Source: Paenibacillus sp. SY21-1 (GTDB taxonomy: Bacteria; Bacillota; Bacilli; Paenibacillales; Paenibacillaceae). From it: a stretch of 64,000 nt of DNA. The notes beneath the pieces are model-generated. The model was not told where the DNA came from. It saw only the letters and a list, made by a program, of their open reading frames with translations, and searched no databases. Shown one piece after another: positions 34,481-43,764 of the stretch. The stretch spans positions 1 to 64,000 of the forward strand of contig NZ_STGF01000010.1 in the NCBI RefSeq assembly GCF_005222705.1. The letters are read 5' to 3'. Position 1 is the stretch's first letter. Each line of letters begins with the position of its first letter. Made by a program: the position numbers and the translations under genes.

Positions 34481-34499
34481 TGTTATAAAAACTAACATC
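34481..34499. promoter_or_regulatory. candidate PucR operator upstream of the regulator gene
   Basis: The 19-bp imperfect dyad ATGTTATAAAAACTAACAT lies 24 bp upstream of the regulator's start codon, in the region divergent from the gene at 34655. A possible promoter (TTGGCG, 16 bp, TATGAT on the minus strand) ends at its edge, so binding could autoregulate. Confidence 0.6.
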
Positions 34500-34654
34500 A
34501 TAAAAGAGAGATGTAAAGCGCCAATTGTACGAAACATCCGATTTTGCCGTCGTCCGTTAGTCGATTTGCCTGTCGCAGCCATGAAGCATTCGTTAGCTAT
34601 TAACGGTTTGGTGCGCTGTGGCATAATAGGGATAGTCCAGTCTGAGGAGGAGAT

Positions 34655-35041
34655 ATGATGAATCATAAGGAAAGCACGCTGAACGGCCATACGCTGACGT
34701 ACACCGTCCGCACCCAAGGGCCAACCTATTACAACGATGCCATTGAAGCTTCGCTCCTTACGGATATCATTGGGGGATTTGACGATGATCCTGAAGATTT
34801 CATTGTATTGGAGCCGAGCGCCCCTATCGGAGAAAGCATTTATTTACAGGCGATTCCTGCCAAGGACGATCAAAACAGCGTAATTGTCGAGCTGCGGCTG
34901 GAATATGCCGACCAATCCTTCAAGCATTACAGCTATCAAACGACGGATAAGGCAGAAGTCATGCGAATGTTTTTGGATTACTGGGGAGTGCAGAAGCTGC
35001 CGGAGTGGACGACTTGGACGGATATTACGGACCAGTTCTGA
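34655..35041 (+). CDS. hypothetical protein, cytosolic
   Basis: 128 residues, unrecognised. No signal peptide or membrane helix. Beta-rich middle (SIYLQAIPAKDDQNSVIVELRLEYADQSF) and a C-terminal helix ending in a Trp-rich stretch (LDYWGVQKLPEWTTWTDITDQF), acidic overall. GAGGAGGAGAT precedes tandem ATG codons at 34655/34658. A possible promoter (TTAACG, 16 bp, CATAAT) lies upstream around 34600-34628. It is one of very few plus-strand genes in the first 49 kb and stands alone with a terminator after it. Confidence 0.75.
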   Translation: MMNHKESTLNGHTLTYTVRTQGPTYYNDAIEASLLTDIIGGFDDDPEDFIVLEPSAPIGESIYLQAIPAKDDQNSVIVELRLEYADQSFKHYSYQTTDKAEVMRMFLDYWGVQKLPEWTTWTDITDQF

Positions 35042-35070
35042 GTCGCTCTCCGCTCCTCCTAAACATCGAA

Positions 35071-35105
35071 AAATAACCGCAGCGATCTCCGCTGCGGTTA
35101 TTTGA
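35071..35105. terminator. terminator between convergent genes at 35 kb
   Basis: AATAACCGCAGCG and CGCTGCGGTTATT form a 13-bp perfect stem around ATCTC. The T-rich side (TTATTTGACTTAT) serves the plus-strand gene; A-rich flanks also allow use from the other side. Confidence 0.85.
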
Positions 35106-35173
35106 CTTATACCGATTATTAGAATTGGCTGAAAGAAGCTATGAACGGACAAACCCGCAGCAAGCCTGTACTT

Positions 35174-36757
35174 TTAGCGCCCGCTCTTGCCCTTCCATTC
35201 CAGCTCCTCGGCCATAAGCTGCTGTTGAAACCGAAGCTGGGCAAGCTCGGCGTCGCTTGGCTGCTTCCACACCGAATTCGTGCCGATAATCGCCAGCCGG
35301 GACCCGCGCTCCCACTTCACCCTTGCCCCCAGCGCCTCTGCCGCAAAACGCAACGGGATGTACGTTTTCCCGTCTATCAGCTGTGCTGGAGCGCTTAACG
35401 CATGCGCTTTGCCGTTGACCCAAGCCGTCGAGCTGCCGATTGCAAGCTCTACCTCCTTGTTGCTCATACGCGCCGTAACCTTTCTGGCGCTCCCGTTCCA
35501 GGACATTTCCGCCCCCATATCTTCGAGCAGATCTCTAAACGGAATGAGCATTCGACTGCCGGATACGACCGGCAAGCCGGAAAGCTGAACCAGTTGGCTA
35601 TTAAGCACAACTCCTGCTTTATAGGTAATTTGTTCCGGAGATGCTGCTGCCTCAAGCAGCCAGTCGCTGGCTGCGGGCATCTCCGTTAACAGCGGCGCAC
35701 CGGCATAATCCTGCCACTTGCCCGTTATGCCCCCAATGAAAGGCTCCGTCCCCGAATAGGCCAGAGGCACGCCAGGTTTAAGCTTCAACCGATACACCAG
35801 CTCGTCCCCGTCATTCACATATTGCAGCTCGATATCATACAACGAGAGCAGTCTTTTTTTCGCCAAGCTCGCCGGATAAGTAGGCTGCCTGCTGCCGGCA
35901 TAGTCAGGCGGGGAAGAGCTATCGCTTTTGCCTGTAACTGCATGAATGAGCAAAGGACCGTACAGGTTAAAAAGCGGCTCCGCTTCCTTTGAACCGGAAG
36001 GCGGCGCATCTACCGATACTTTCATCCGATCGTACAGCCGTCGACCAGCCTCTGCTCTAGTCAGCTGACTCGCCTGCAAAGGAGCCTCCGGCTTCTTCCA
36101 TTGCAGCTGGCAAGCTGCCACCTCTCCGGTTATTCGGTCGATGAAAACGCGGGACGTGCTGCCCGCCAGCCGTATGCCCCGATACGAGCTGTTGTAGCGT
36201 ATTTTATGATAAGCGTCGCTCTCATATCGGGTTGAATAAGCCGATTCGGGCGAGCTTTCCTCGAGCCACTTGTCCGCGAGCGCTCCTGTCCGCTCGGCCA
36301 TAAAGGCCTCCGCAATCGTTACAGCCTGACTGTAGCTGATTTTTTGCTTGGCAGTTTGGAACGCCGGAGCTCCCGGCTCTCTGACGATGGCCTCCAGACC
36401 GGCGTTCAGCGTAAAGCCAAGAGCCTCTCCGTTATCCCCGCTCAGCTGAATCGTTCCCGCGAAAGCGGCTCCCGCAGCCTTTTCGGATGCTGAAAACGCA
36501 AGCTCCCACACCACAGATGGGCTCACTTTGCGGAGCACCTGTCCTACCACTGCGCCGTTTGGCAGCAGACCAAGCGCCCTGGCCTGCTGAATCGCCCCCT
36601 CCTCCGATTGAATGGATGAGCTGGCAGATGCCGCTGCTGCGACAGCACGCAGGGAAGGGACCTCCACGTTTTGACTGCCCGTGACCAGCGCAATAGCAAG
36701 CACAAGCTTGATTGCCGTTTTTCCTCTATTGCAGCTTTCGCCATCTTTGGAGACCAT
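35174..36757 (-). CDS. exported YcdB/PepSY-like protein with C-terminal stalk domain
   Basis: 527 residues. A signal sequence (about 13-37, cleavage probably near AVAAA) precedes two YcdB/PepSY-like repeats (about 60-360), with ISYSQAVTIAEAFMAERTG and LTRAEAGRRLYDRM as matching helices. A copper-amine-oxidase-N/stalk domain follows (about 400-500; RMLIPFRDLLEDMGAEMSWNGSARKVT and KTYIPLRFAAEALGARVKW), then a charged tail. Stalk domains are thought to tether or assemble exported proteins. ATG 36757 follows AGAGGAG; the frame is open 52 codons upstream without a ribosome site. Function unknown. Confidence 0.75.
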   Translation of the reverse strand: MVSKDGESCNRGKTAIKLVLAIALVTGSQNVEVPSLRAVAAAASASSSIQSEEGAIQQARALGLLPNGAVVGQVLRKVSPSVVWELAFSASEKAAGAAFAGTIQLSGDNGEALGFTLNAGLEAIVREPGAPAFQTAKQKISYSQAVTIAEAFMAERTGALADKWLEESSPESAYSTRYESDAYHKIRYNSSYRGIRLAGSTSRVFIDRITGEVAACQLQWKKPEAPLQASQLTRAEAGRRLYDRMKVSVDAPPSGSKEAEPLFNLYGPLLIHAVTGKSDSSSPPDYAGSRQPTYPASLAKKRLLSLYDIELQYVNDGDELVYRLKLKPGVPLAYSGTEPFIGGITGKWQDYAGAPLLTEMPAASDWLLEAAASPEQITYKAGVVLNSQLVQLSGLPVVSGSRMLIPFRDLLEDMGAEMSWNGSARKVTARMSNKEVELAIGSSTAWVNGKAHALSAPAQLIDGKTYIPLRFAAEALGARVKWERGSRLAIIGTNSVWKQPSDAELAQLRFQQQLMAEELEWKGKSGR

Positions 36758-36898
36758 AGCAACGCTCCTCTCGCGTTTTTGACCGTATATCCGTATGGAC
36801 GTACAGTTTCGACACGAAGTTGCGTAAACCTCCTTGGGTCGACGCCATTCTTGCGCAAGAAAGCTAAGTCGCTCGGGCAACAGGATGCTTATGCGAAA

Positions 36899-36945
36899 GG
36901 ACAAAAACCCCATCTCCGCCGCAGCATGCGTTGGGGATGGGGATT
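36899..36945 (-). terminator. terminator of the carbohydrate-utilisation operon
   Basis: On the minus strand CCCCATC(C) and GGAGATGGGG form a stem around a GC-rich loop, followed by TTTTTGTCC. It lies about 31 bp after the isomerase stop. Confidence 0.8.
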
Positions 36946-36975
36946 GCCTGGGCTACGGCCTAATCAGGCCGTCAT

Positions 36976-37890
36976 TCATTGTTGCTTGGAGCCGGCTGCA
37001 CCGGAGCCTGCACTCGTTGCATAATGCTGCAGCCATTTTAAATCGCGCGCAATGCTTTTGAATTTGCCCTCATCGTCCGACATGCCTTCATTCTCCACCA
37101 GCGCGTATCGTACATGGCCCAGCTCGCGAACGCGCTCATAGAACGTGTCAAACGGGAAGCAGCCTTCTCCGAGGTTCGTAAAATCGCCCGGCATGCTGTA
37201 TTTTTCGTACAGCTCCAGCAGCGGCAGCCGTTGGTCGCCATTGCGCACAACCGCCTCGAGCATATTCGCCTGCCCGGCCAACGCGTGACTGAGATCCTTC
37301 TGATGAATCAGATCGCAGCGGCTCCCCAGCTTCTCCAGCAGAACCAAGGGGTCCGCACCCGCCCGCAGCGCCCATACGACATCCAGTTCAACCTTCAGAT
37401 GCTCAGGGTCCGTATGCTCCAGCAGCAGGTCAAACAGCGTAGTGTCTCCCGACGGCAAAAATTCATGGGCATGATTGTGCACATACAACGCGAAGCCGCC
37501 GCGCTTCATCCTTCCGCCAAGACTATCCAGCTTCTCCGCAAGCCTTAACGCGCTGTCACGGCTGTCCATCACGACGGAAGGAAGGACTATTCTTCTGCAA
37601 TCCAATGCATCGTAATAGCTTACGGTCTGACTCCAGTCATATTTCAGAATATCCATTCCGGGAATCGGACCATCATGAGCAGCTACCGCCGTCAGACCAA
37701 ATTCCCTCAACGCCCGACAGACAAGCAAAGCCGGGTAGACCTCGCGGAAGCTTGAATTGGAGACCAGATTAAAACCCATCAATTCCACATTTGTGTAGCC
37801 GGCTTCGGCAATTTTGCTTAATGTGACCAAATACTCCTTGCCTAGCTGCCTGTATACAGAAAATACATGGATGCCAAGCTCCATCTCCAA
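36976..37890 (-). CDS. sugar phosphate isomerase/epimerase (xylose-isomerase-like TIM barrel)
   Basis: 304 residues, AP_endonuc_2/xylose-isomerase-like TIM barrel. Expected metal-site segments are present: NVELMGFNL early, HNHAHEFLP, KVELDVVWALRAGADP, HQKDLS, and ALVENEG near the end. It should isomerise or epimerise a sugar or cyclitol; specificity is unknown. TTG 37890 has GAGGAG seven bases upstream. Last gene of the transporter/esterase cluster, 41 bp after the esterase. Confidence 0.85.
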   Translation of the reverse strand: MEMELGIHVFSVYRQLGKEYLVTLSKIAEAGYTNVELMGFNLVSNSSFREVYPALLVCRALREFGLTAVAAHDGPIPGMDILKYDWSQTVSYYDALDCRRIVLPSVVMDSRDSALRLAEKLDSLGGRMKRGGFALYVHNHAHEFLPSGDTTLFDLLLEHTDPEHLKVELDVVWALRAGADPLVLLEKLGSRCDLIHQKDLSHALAGQANMLEAVVRNGDQRLPLLELYEKYSMPGDFTNLGEGCFPFDTFYERVRELGHVRYALVENEGMSDDEGKFKSIARDLKWLQHYATSAGSGAAGSKQQ

Positions 37891-37931
37891 GCTTCTGCTC
37901 CTCTCTAATCACTCAGCCGGTATGCGAAATA

Positions 37932-40160
37932 TCACCAAAAAAATCGGCCGGCCAGCACATTTTCTTTTAACAAGGCAAGCGTATCGGGATCGCCCGCCAG
38001 CTCCCGCTCCATTCGGGCAAGAACATCTTCCTTCTTCCAATACTCGGAGGACATCGCAATGTCGGCATGTTCATTCGTTGCATCCAGACGCAAGATCCGA
38101 TCTGCGTCCGCCTCTGCCTGCCATGGCGTCCAAGCTACGTCGTTCACGCTGCCGGGATTTCCGGTGTACAGGAAGTTTTGCACATATTCATGAATGGCGC
38201 TTACGAGCTCGGAACGGCCCGGCGCATTCTGTTCGCTGAAATAGCCTTGTGGAAAGTACGCGGCGATGCCGACATTCTGACCGGTTACAAATGCCATATC
38301 GGAGCCATGGGTAGCGCCAAGCAGCTTTTTCAAATCTGCCGAAATAACGCCGTCCTTCTCACCCCATGCGAACCGGTACGCATATACCGGCGGCTGGCCG
38401 CTTACTTTGGCGAGCTGCTCTGCAGCGCGCTCGACGTTAAACCCTCCATAAAGCTCGCTGCCGTATTTAACCGCAGCAGCATATTGCGCAGCTTTCTTCT
38501 CATCCTTCAGCAGGCTGCCGTCGTTGATCGAAGGCGAGAAGGCCGGGTCGCCAAAAGCAAACGCAGAGAACTCGGTTGCCGTGCTGCCCAGTATCATTGG
38601 AACCTTCGTATAGCTGCCCGCCGCAATCGCCTCGAAGCCGTTCGCCGGAATAACCGTGCCGTCACGGAACAGATGCGGGAACGGAGCCATACGAATGGCG
38701 GTCGAACCAAACTCGGCTACAAGCTTGTCGGCCGGTATGCTTCTCATATAAGCGGCCAGCTGCTCGGATGTTTGGCCCGACAGCCATGCTTTCGCCGCAG
38801 CCTCATCCTTGCCGTGTCCGTCCGCTATGGCGATTTTCACCAGCGCGCCTGCCGATTTGGCGTCGCCTTCCGCAGTCGACGCTGTCGTCATTCCGCCGCT
38901 AAGCACGTAGGCCCGCTCAAACAGCCCTTTGCCAAGCGGAGAAATCAACGCAGCCATAACATCGCGGCCGCCTGCCGATTGGCCGGATAGCGTAACGTTG
39001 CTCGCGTCGCCTCCGAATGCTGCAATGTTTTCCTTCACCCATTTCAACGATTGCAAAATATCCAGCAGGCCAAAGTTGCCCGAATCCTGAATCTTGTCGC
39101 CCGTCAGTAAAGCAGGGTGATGCAGAAAGCCCATCGCGCCCAAGCGATACTCGATCGAAATAATGACGCTGTTCGTATTGGCAGCCAGGACGTCGCCCGG
39201 AAACTCCTTGCTAGAGCCCGTCATATTGCCGCCGCCATGCACGAATACGAGCACCGGAAGCTTGGAGCCGTTGTCCGCAGGGCGCCAGATGTTCAAGTTC
39301 AGGCAATCCTCGCTTCCGGCAGCCTTGCCTCCAGAAAGCTGCAAGCAGCCCGGCGCATACTCCGTCGCTTGTTTAACGCCCTCCCAATTGGCCGGAGCCT
39401 CCGGCGATTTCCATCTCAAGTCGCCTACAGGAGCCTTTGCATAAGGAACGCCGAGCCAATGCAGCGAACCTGCCTCCTCATTTAAACCGCCTTGCAGAGC
39501 GCCATATTGGGTCTGAATGAGCGTATCGGCCTTGAAGCCGTTCGTCTGCGCATTCCAGCTTTGGCCAAGCGTACCGGAGCCGGACTTGAGCGGAGCCTTC
39601 ATCGCCTGCGCCGCCGCCTCGGCCAGCGTCGCATTGTTAAGCGCCCCCTTCTTGCCAAGCGCCGTCAGCCCTTTGGCCGACGCGTAAGATTGCACATCTT
39701 GGGCCGCGTAGTCAACCCCTGCCTCGTAGCCCAGCGCTTTCAGCAGCACAGACGCGTACTCGGCGGCGTCAATCGGCCGCTGCGGCTCGAAGCGGCCGTC
39801 GCTGGCAAGCCATCCGAGATGCGGATGCGCCCTCAAGTAATTGATGGCGGGAGCCAGCTTTTTGCCGGCCTTGTCCGCGTCCTCATAGGAAGCGTCGCCG
39901 CTATAGGCGAGCGCCTCCTTCTCCAGACCGGTCAGCCTGAGGAAAATCGCGGCAGCCTGCGCTTTCGTTGCGCTTTTGGCCCAATAACCGGCTGACGCAC
40001 CGTTCCCGTCTCCCTTAATGAAGCCGATGTCGACCAGCTGCTGCACGCTCGCGGAGGGCTTGGAGACGGCGGCGCTTGCTCCAGCGCCGCCGGCTAGCGG
40101 TCCTGCCACAACCGTCAGCAGCGTCATGCCTACAAAAATCCGTTTTAACGATTTAATCAT
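37932..40160 (-). CDS. SLH-domain type-B carboxylesterase (cell-surface)
   Basis: 742 residues. Signal peptide (about 1-31), two to three S-layer homology-like units (about 32-195; KATKAQAAAIFLRLTGL, RPIDAAEYASVLLKALGY), then a type-B carboxylesterase domain (about 215-740). The nucleophile motif is SGQSAGG rather than the usual GESAGG. The triad's acid is probably in STATEFSAF and its His in GATHGSDMAF. SLH units imply attachment to the cell-wall polymer, so it probably removes ester groups from a polysaccharide outside the cell before uptake. Fusing SLH to this esterase type is uncommon. AAGGAG precedes ATG 40160. Confidence 0.85.
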   Translation of the reverse strand: MIKSLKRIFVGMTLLTVVAGPLAGGAGASAAVSKPSASVQQLVDIGFIKGDGNGASAGYWAKSATKAQAAAIFLRLTGLEKEALAYSGDASYEDADKAGKKLAPAINYLRAHPHLGWLASDGRFEPQRPIDAAEYASVLLKALGYEAGVDYAAQDVQSYASAKGLTALGKKGALNNATLAEAAAQAMKAPLKSGSGTLGQSWNAQTNGFKADTLIQTQYGALQGGLNEEAGSLHWLGVPYAKAPVGDLRWKSPEAPANWEGVKQATEYAPGCLQLSGGKAAGSEDCLNLNIWRPADNGSKLPVLVFVHGGGNMTGSSKEFPGDVLAANTNSVIISIEYRLGAMGFLHHPALLTGDKIQDSGNFGLLDILQSLKWVKENIAAFGGDASNVTLSGQSAGGRDVMAALISPLGKGLFERAYVLSGGMTTASTAEGDAKSAGALVKIAIADGHGKDEAAAKAWLSGQTSEQLAAYMRSIPADKLVAEFGSTAIRMAPFPHLFRDGTVIPANGFEAIAAGSYTKVPMILGSTATEFSAFAFGDPAFSPSINDGSLLKDEKKAAQYAAAVKYGSELYGGFNVERAAEQLAKVSGQPPVYAYRFAWGEKDGVISADLKKLLGATHGSDMAFVTGQNVGIAAYFPQGYFSEQNAPGRSELVSAIHEYVQNFLYTGNPGSVNDVAWTPWQAEADADRILRLDATNEHADIAMSSEYWKKEDVLARMERELAGDPDTLALLKENVLAGRFFW

Positions 40161-40206
40161 CGGTGAATGCTCCTTATCGGATATTGCAGTATGGCTCTCT
40201 GTCTAG

Positions 40207-41742
40207 TTATTTGTTGGCTGCGGCCCACTCGTCAAGCTGCTTTTGCTTCTCGGCAATGACCTTGTCTATTCCTGCCGCTTTAAGCTTGGAAATAAATTCA
40301 GGCAAATATTTGACCGGATCAAGCGTGCCGTTTTCCAGGCCGATCTTGTATTGATCCTTCACGTTCTGAATGGCAGCCGCCTCGGTTTTCACCGGATCAA
40401 CCGTAAAGCTGAAGCCCATCGCCGCCGATTTTTTGGCCGCTTTGTTGAACGCATCCTGCTCCTCCCATACGGTAGGCGCGTCTCCTTCCCATACATAGGA
40501 GAGGAATTGGTTGCCCCACATCCAGCCGAAGTTCGGATTGTACGTCGCGTTGCTGGAATCCACTCCGCTAGGGAAACCGATTACGTTATCCGATTTCACC
40601 TCGTAGTGCTTGCCTTCAATGCCGTAATCGATCAGGTTAATCAGCTCGGCGTCGGAATACAGCAAGTTCAGGAACATCATGGCGCGCTCAGGGTCGCCGG
40701 AGTTTTTCGCGATACTGAACATAACGTTGGAAATCGATGAAGTGGTCGCCACCGGCGGCAAAATGCGAACCGCCACCATCTCCGTGCCTGTCAGCAGCGA
40801 AGATTTGTTCTCGTAGCCAGGCTTCATGTGAGCCATAAAGGCAAACGCCTTGCCCGCCTTGACAAGCTGCTCGGAATTCGTCTGGTTCGTCGAAATATCT
40901 TTAGGAATAAAGCCGGCGTCATACCATCTTCTAACCATGGTCAGAATCTTGGCATATTCTTCGGTTTCAAACCAGTTGACCACCTTCAAACCGTTGTCCA
41001 GTCCAGGCAGCACGCCGTTATCGTCGTTAAGCGGGTCGATAAGTCCCGGTACGAGCGACGTAGCTACCGCAAAGCTTGGCGACTCCGGAATGATAGCCGC
41101 CATCTCCGGCTCATTTTTCTTAATAACCTCGAATACGGCATCCAGATCATCAAACGTTTTTACCGTGCTTAAATCAATGTTGTATTTGTCCACCAAGTCC
41201 TTGCGCATCAGCACGCCGTAATCCGCTGCCCAGTCCCTTACGCTCGGCACGCCGTATATCGTGCTGTTGGAAGAAGCGGCCTTGAGCACATCCGGCTCAA
41301 CAACCTTCTTAATGTCTTGGCCATATTTCTCCAGCAGGTCGTCAAGCGGAACAAGCTGTCCCTTGGCGGCCTGCGTGCCAAAGTTCAGACCGGAGGCCGT
41401 CACCAGCAAGTCCAGCTTTTCGTTGCCCGCAAGCATCAGGTTGATTTGCTGCTGCCATGCGCCGATGTCGATCGGAGACAATTTAACCGTTGCGTTGATT
41501 TTTTCTTTTAGAATTTTATTGATCGCTTCTTGAACCTCTGGCAAATCCGTTACCGTTCCGACGTTCAGAAAAGCTACATTCAGCTCATAAGGCTTCAGCT
41601 CTGCGGCTGATTCTCCGCCGTCCGTGCCTGCCGCCGCTCCGTCATTGCCACCGTTGCCGCCTCCGTTATTCGTGCCGGAGCACGCGCCGAGCACCAGCAT
41701 CATCGCCAGCAGCAGCAGCGTCAAGCCGCGAAACGTTTTCAT
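40207..41742 (-). CDS. extracellular solute-binding lipoprotein (LplA/YtcQ-like)
   Basis: 511 residues. Lipobox LVLGAC (Cys about residue 21), then a Gly/Asn/Ala-rich linker, and a large type-1 solute-binding domain as in LplA/YtcQ proteins of Paenibacillus and Bacillus, which bind oligosaccharides. GGGGGA precedes ATG 41742 by six bases; the start codon four residues upstream overlaps it. It is downstream of two matching permeases; no ATPase gene is present, as these systems use a shared MsmX-type ATPase. Confidence 0.92.
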   Translation of the reverse strand: MKTFRGLTLLLLAMMLVLGACSGTNNGGGNGGNDGAAAGTDGGESAAELKPYELNVAFLNVGTVTDLPEVQEAINKILKEKINATVKLSPIDIGAWQQQINLMLAGNEKLDLLVTASGLNFGTQAAKGQLVPLDDLLEKYGQDIKKVVEPDVLKAASSNSTIYGVPSVRDWAADYGVLMRKDLVDKYNIDLSTVKTFDDLDAVFEVIKKNEPEMAAIIPESPSFAVATSLVPGLIDPLNDDNGVLPGLDNGLKVVNWFETEEYAKILTMVRRWYDAGFIPKDISTNQTNSEQLVKAGKAFAFMAHMKPGYENKSSLLTGTEMVAVRILPPVATTSSISNVMFSIAKNSGDPERAMMFLNLLYSDAELINLIDYGIEGKHYEVKSDNVIGFPSGVDSSNATYNPNFGWMWGNQFLSYVWEGDAPTVWEEQDAFNKAAKKSAAMGFSFTVDPVKTEAAAIQNVKDQYKIGLENGTLDPVKYLPEFISKLKAAGIDKVIAEKQKQLDEWAAANK

Positions 41743-41827
41743 TTTTTCCCCCATCTACAAACCCTCCCAAGTGCATAATAAATGGCATGTCTATATGCTA
41801 ACCGGCATGAGCCGGGATTAGCCGAAA

Positions 41828-42724
41828 TTATCCTTTTACCGCGCCGATCACAAGCCCTTTGACAAAATACTTCTGGAAGAACGGGTATGCGCACAGAAGC
41901 GGCACCACGCCGATAACGGCCATCGCCATCCGAATTGTCTCCATCGGTATTTTGGCGCCAGACGAGATTTCCGTCACATTCATGGAAGAGGCGTTGCTCT
42001 GAATAAACTGGGCGTTGAGCAAAATCCGGTTTAACAGGTTCTGCAAGCTGAACAGCCTGCTTTCCGTAATGTAGATCAAGCCGTTGAACCAGTCATTCCA
42101 ATAGCCTATCGTCTGCATCAGGCCAATCGTCGCCAGAATCGGCAGCGAAAGCGGAAGCACGATTTTAAAGAAAATTTTGAACTCGCCGGCCCCGTCAATG
42201 GAAGCGGATTCGATAATCGGCACCGGAATCGAATTCAGGAAAAACGTACGCATAATGAGGACAAAAAAGCCGTTTGTCAGCAGCCCCGGAATAATAAGCG
42301 CCAGCATCGTATTTTTCAGCTCGAACACCTGTGTATAAATGAAGTAGGTAGGAACGAGTCCTCCGTTGAACAGCAAGGTAAAGAAGACAAAGAAGGCAAG
42401 CGCCTTGCGCATCGGCATTTCCTTGCGGGCCATCGGATAGGACAGCAGCGAGGAAATCGACAATCCGGCAAACGTTCCGACCAGCGTTACGATAATCGTA
42501 ATGCCGTACGCTCTAATAATGTTCTCCGCATCCCGCCATAGAAACTCATAGGCTTCCAGACTCCATTTGCTCGGGAAAAAGGAGTAGCCCTCCCGCAAAA
42601 TCGTCGTTTCGTCGCTGAATGAGGTCGTTATCAACAGGACAAACGGCAGCAGGCACATAAGCACGATTGCGGCGAACACGACGTGAAGACCTGCCTGAAA
42701 CACCTTTTGTTTCGTATTAGTCAC
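41828..42724 (-). CDS. carbohydrate ABC transporter permease (LplC/YtcP-like)
   Basis: 298 residues, six membrane helices, EAA loop as IIESASIDGAGEFKIFFKIVLPLSLPILATIGL. The C-terminus (YPFFQKYFVKGLVIGAVKG) is the invariant ending of this family. It starts at GTG 42724 with AAGGGGA upstream, 21 bp after the partner permease. Confidence 0.95.
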   Translation of the reverse strand: MTNTKQKVFQAGLHVVFAAIVLMCLLPFVLLITTSFSDETTILREGYSFFPSKWSLEAYEFLWRDAENIIRAYGITIIVTLVGTFAGLSISSLLSYPMARKEMPMRKALAFFVFFTLLFNGGLVPTYFIYTQVFELKNTMLALIIPGLLTNGFFVLIMRTFFLNSIPVPIIESASIDGAGEFKIFFKIVLPLSLPILATIGLMQTIGYWNDWFNGLIYITESRLFSLQNLLNRILLNAQFIQSNASSMNVTEISSGAKIPMETIRMAMAVIGVVPLLCAYPFFQKYFVKGLVIGAVKG

Positions 42725-42745
42725 AAATAGTTCCCCTTCCCGCGC

Positions 42746-43732
42746 CTAGAACAGCGCATTGTCGCGATTGCGTCTGCTAACGATATAGTTGGACAGGATG
42801 ACGAGCACAAAGCCTACGACCGATTGGTACAAGCCTGCCGCCGAGGACATGCCGATATCCCCGAGATTCATAAGCGCGCGGTAAACGTAAGTGTCGATGA
42901 CGTTGGTCGTGGACAGCAGCGCTCCCGTATTGAGCGGAACCTGATAGAACAATCCGAAATCCGAGTAGAAAATGCGTCCGATCTGGAGCAGCGTCATGAT
43001 CGTGACGACCGGCGCGATCAGTGGCACCGTAATGGCCCGGATCTGCTGCCATTTTGAGGCTCCGTCTATGGTAGCGGCTTCATAATATTCAGGATCGATC
43101 CCGATAATAGCCGCCAAATAAATCACGCACAAGTAGCCGACGTTTTTCCAGATGTTAACGATGGTAAGAATGATGGGCCAGTATTTCGGCTCGCTGTACC
43201 AGGAGATGGCGTCGATGCCCAGCATCGGAAGCAGCTGCTTGTTCACAAAGCCCGTCTCGCCGCTCAGCATGGCCAACACCAAATACCCGACGATAACCAT
43301 GGAGATCAGATACGGAATAAGAACAACGCTCTGATAAAAACGTGCGAAAAACTTTTTTCTGACCTCGTTCAGCATAATGGCAATCCCGATTGCGATAACG
43401 GTATTCAGCAGAATAAATACGGAATTGTACAATAGCGTGTTTCTCGTAATCAGGAGCGCATCCGATGTTTTGAACAGGTATTCAAAGTTTTTGAATCCGA
43501 TCCAGTCGCTCGCCAGTATCCCCTTTGTAAAATTGACATCCTTGAATGCGATAATGAGGCCGAACATGGGCATATAGTTGTTAATGAACAGGTAGATGAC
43601 TCCCGGTATGACCATGACGATTAGCGGCCAATAGCGCAGCGCTTTGCCCAGCTTTTTCTTAAAAGTCAGCATCCGCCCGCTCTCTGTGCCTGCATTCGCC
43701 TCGGCCGCCGTTTTGCTAGCGATCGTATTCAC
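42746..43732 (-). CDS. carbohydrate ABC transporter permease (LplB/YteP-like)
   Basis: 328 residues, six membrane helices after a cytoplasmic N-terminus. EAA loop YEAATIDGASKWQQIRAITVPLIAPVVTIMTLL and C-terminus YIVSRRNRDNALF are diagnostic of the LplB/YteP group. GTG 43732 is the first codon of the transporter operon; a promoter-like element and direct repeats lie 30-100 bp upstream. Confidence 0.95.
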   Translation of the reverse strand: MNTIASKTAAEANAGTESGRMLTFKKKLGKALRYWPLIVMVIPGVIYLFINNYMPMFGLIIAFKDVNFTKGILASDWIGFKNFEYLFKTSDALLITRNTLLYNSVFILLNTVIAIGIAIMLNEVRKKFFARFYQSVVLIPYLISMVIVGYLVLAMLSGETGFVNKQLLPMLGIDAISWYSEPKYWPIILTIVNIWKNVGYLCVIYLAAIIGIDPEYYEAATIDGASKWQQIRAITVPLIAPVVTIMTLLQIGRIFYSDFGLFYQVPLNTGALLSTTNVIDTYVYRALMNLGDIGMSSAAGLYQSVVGFVLVILSNYIVSRRNRDNALF

Positions 43733-43764
43733 GGCTCCATTCCCCCTTCGTGATTTGTACTCTT

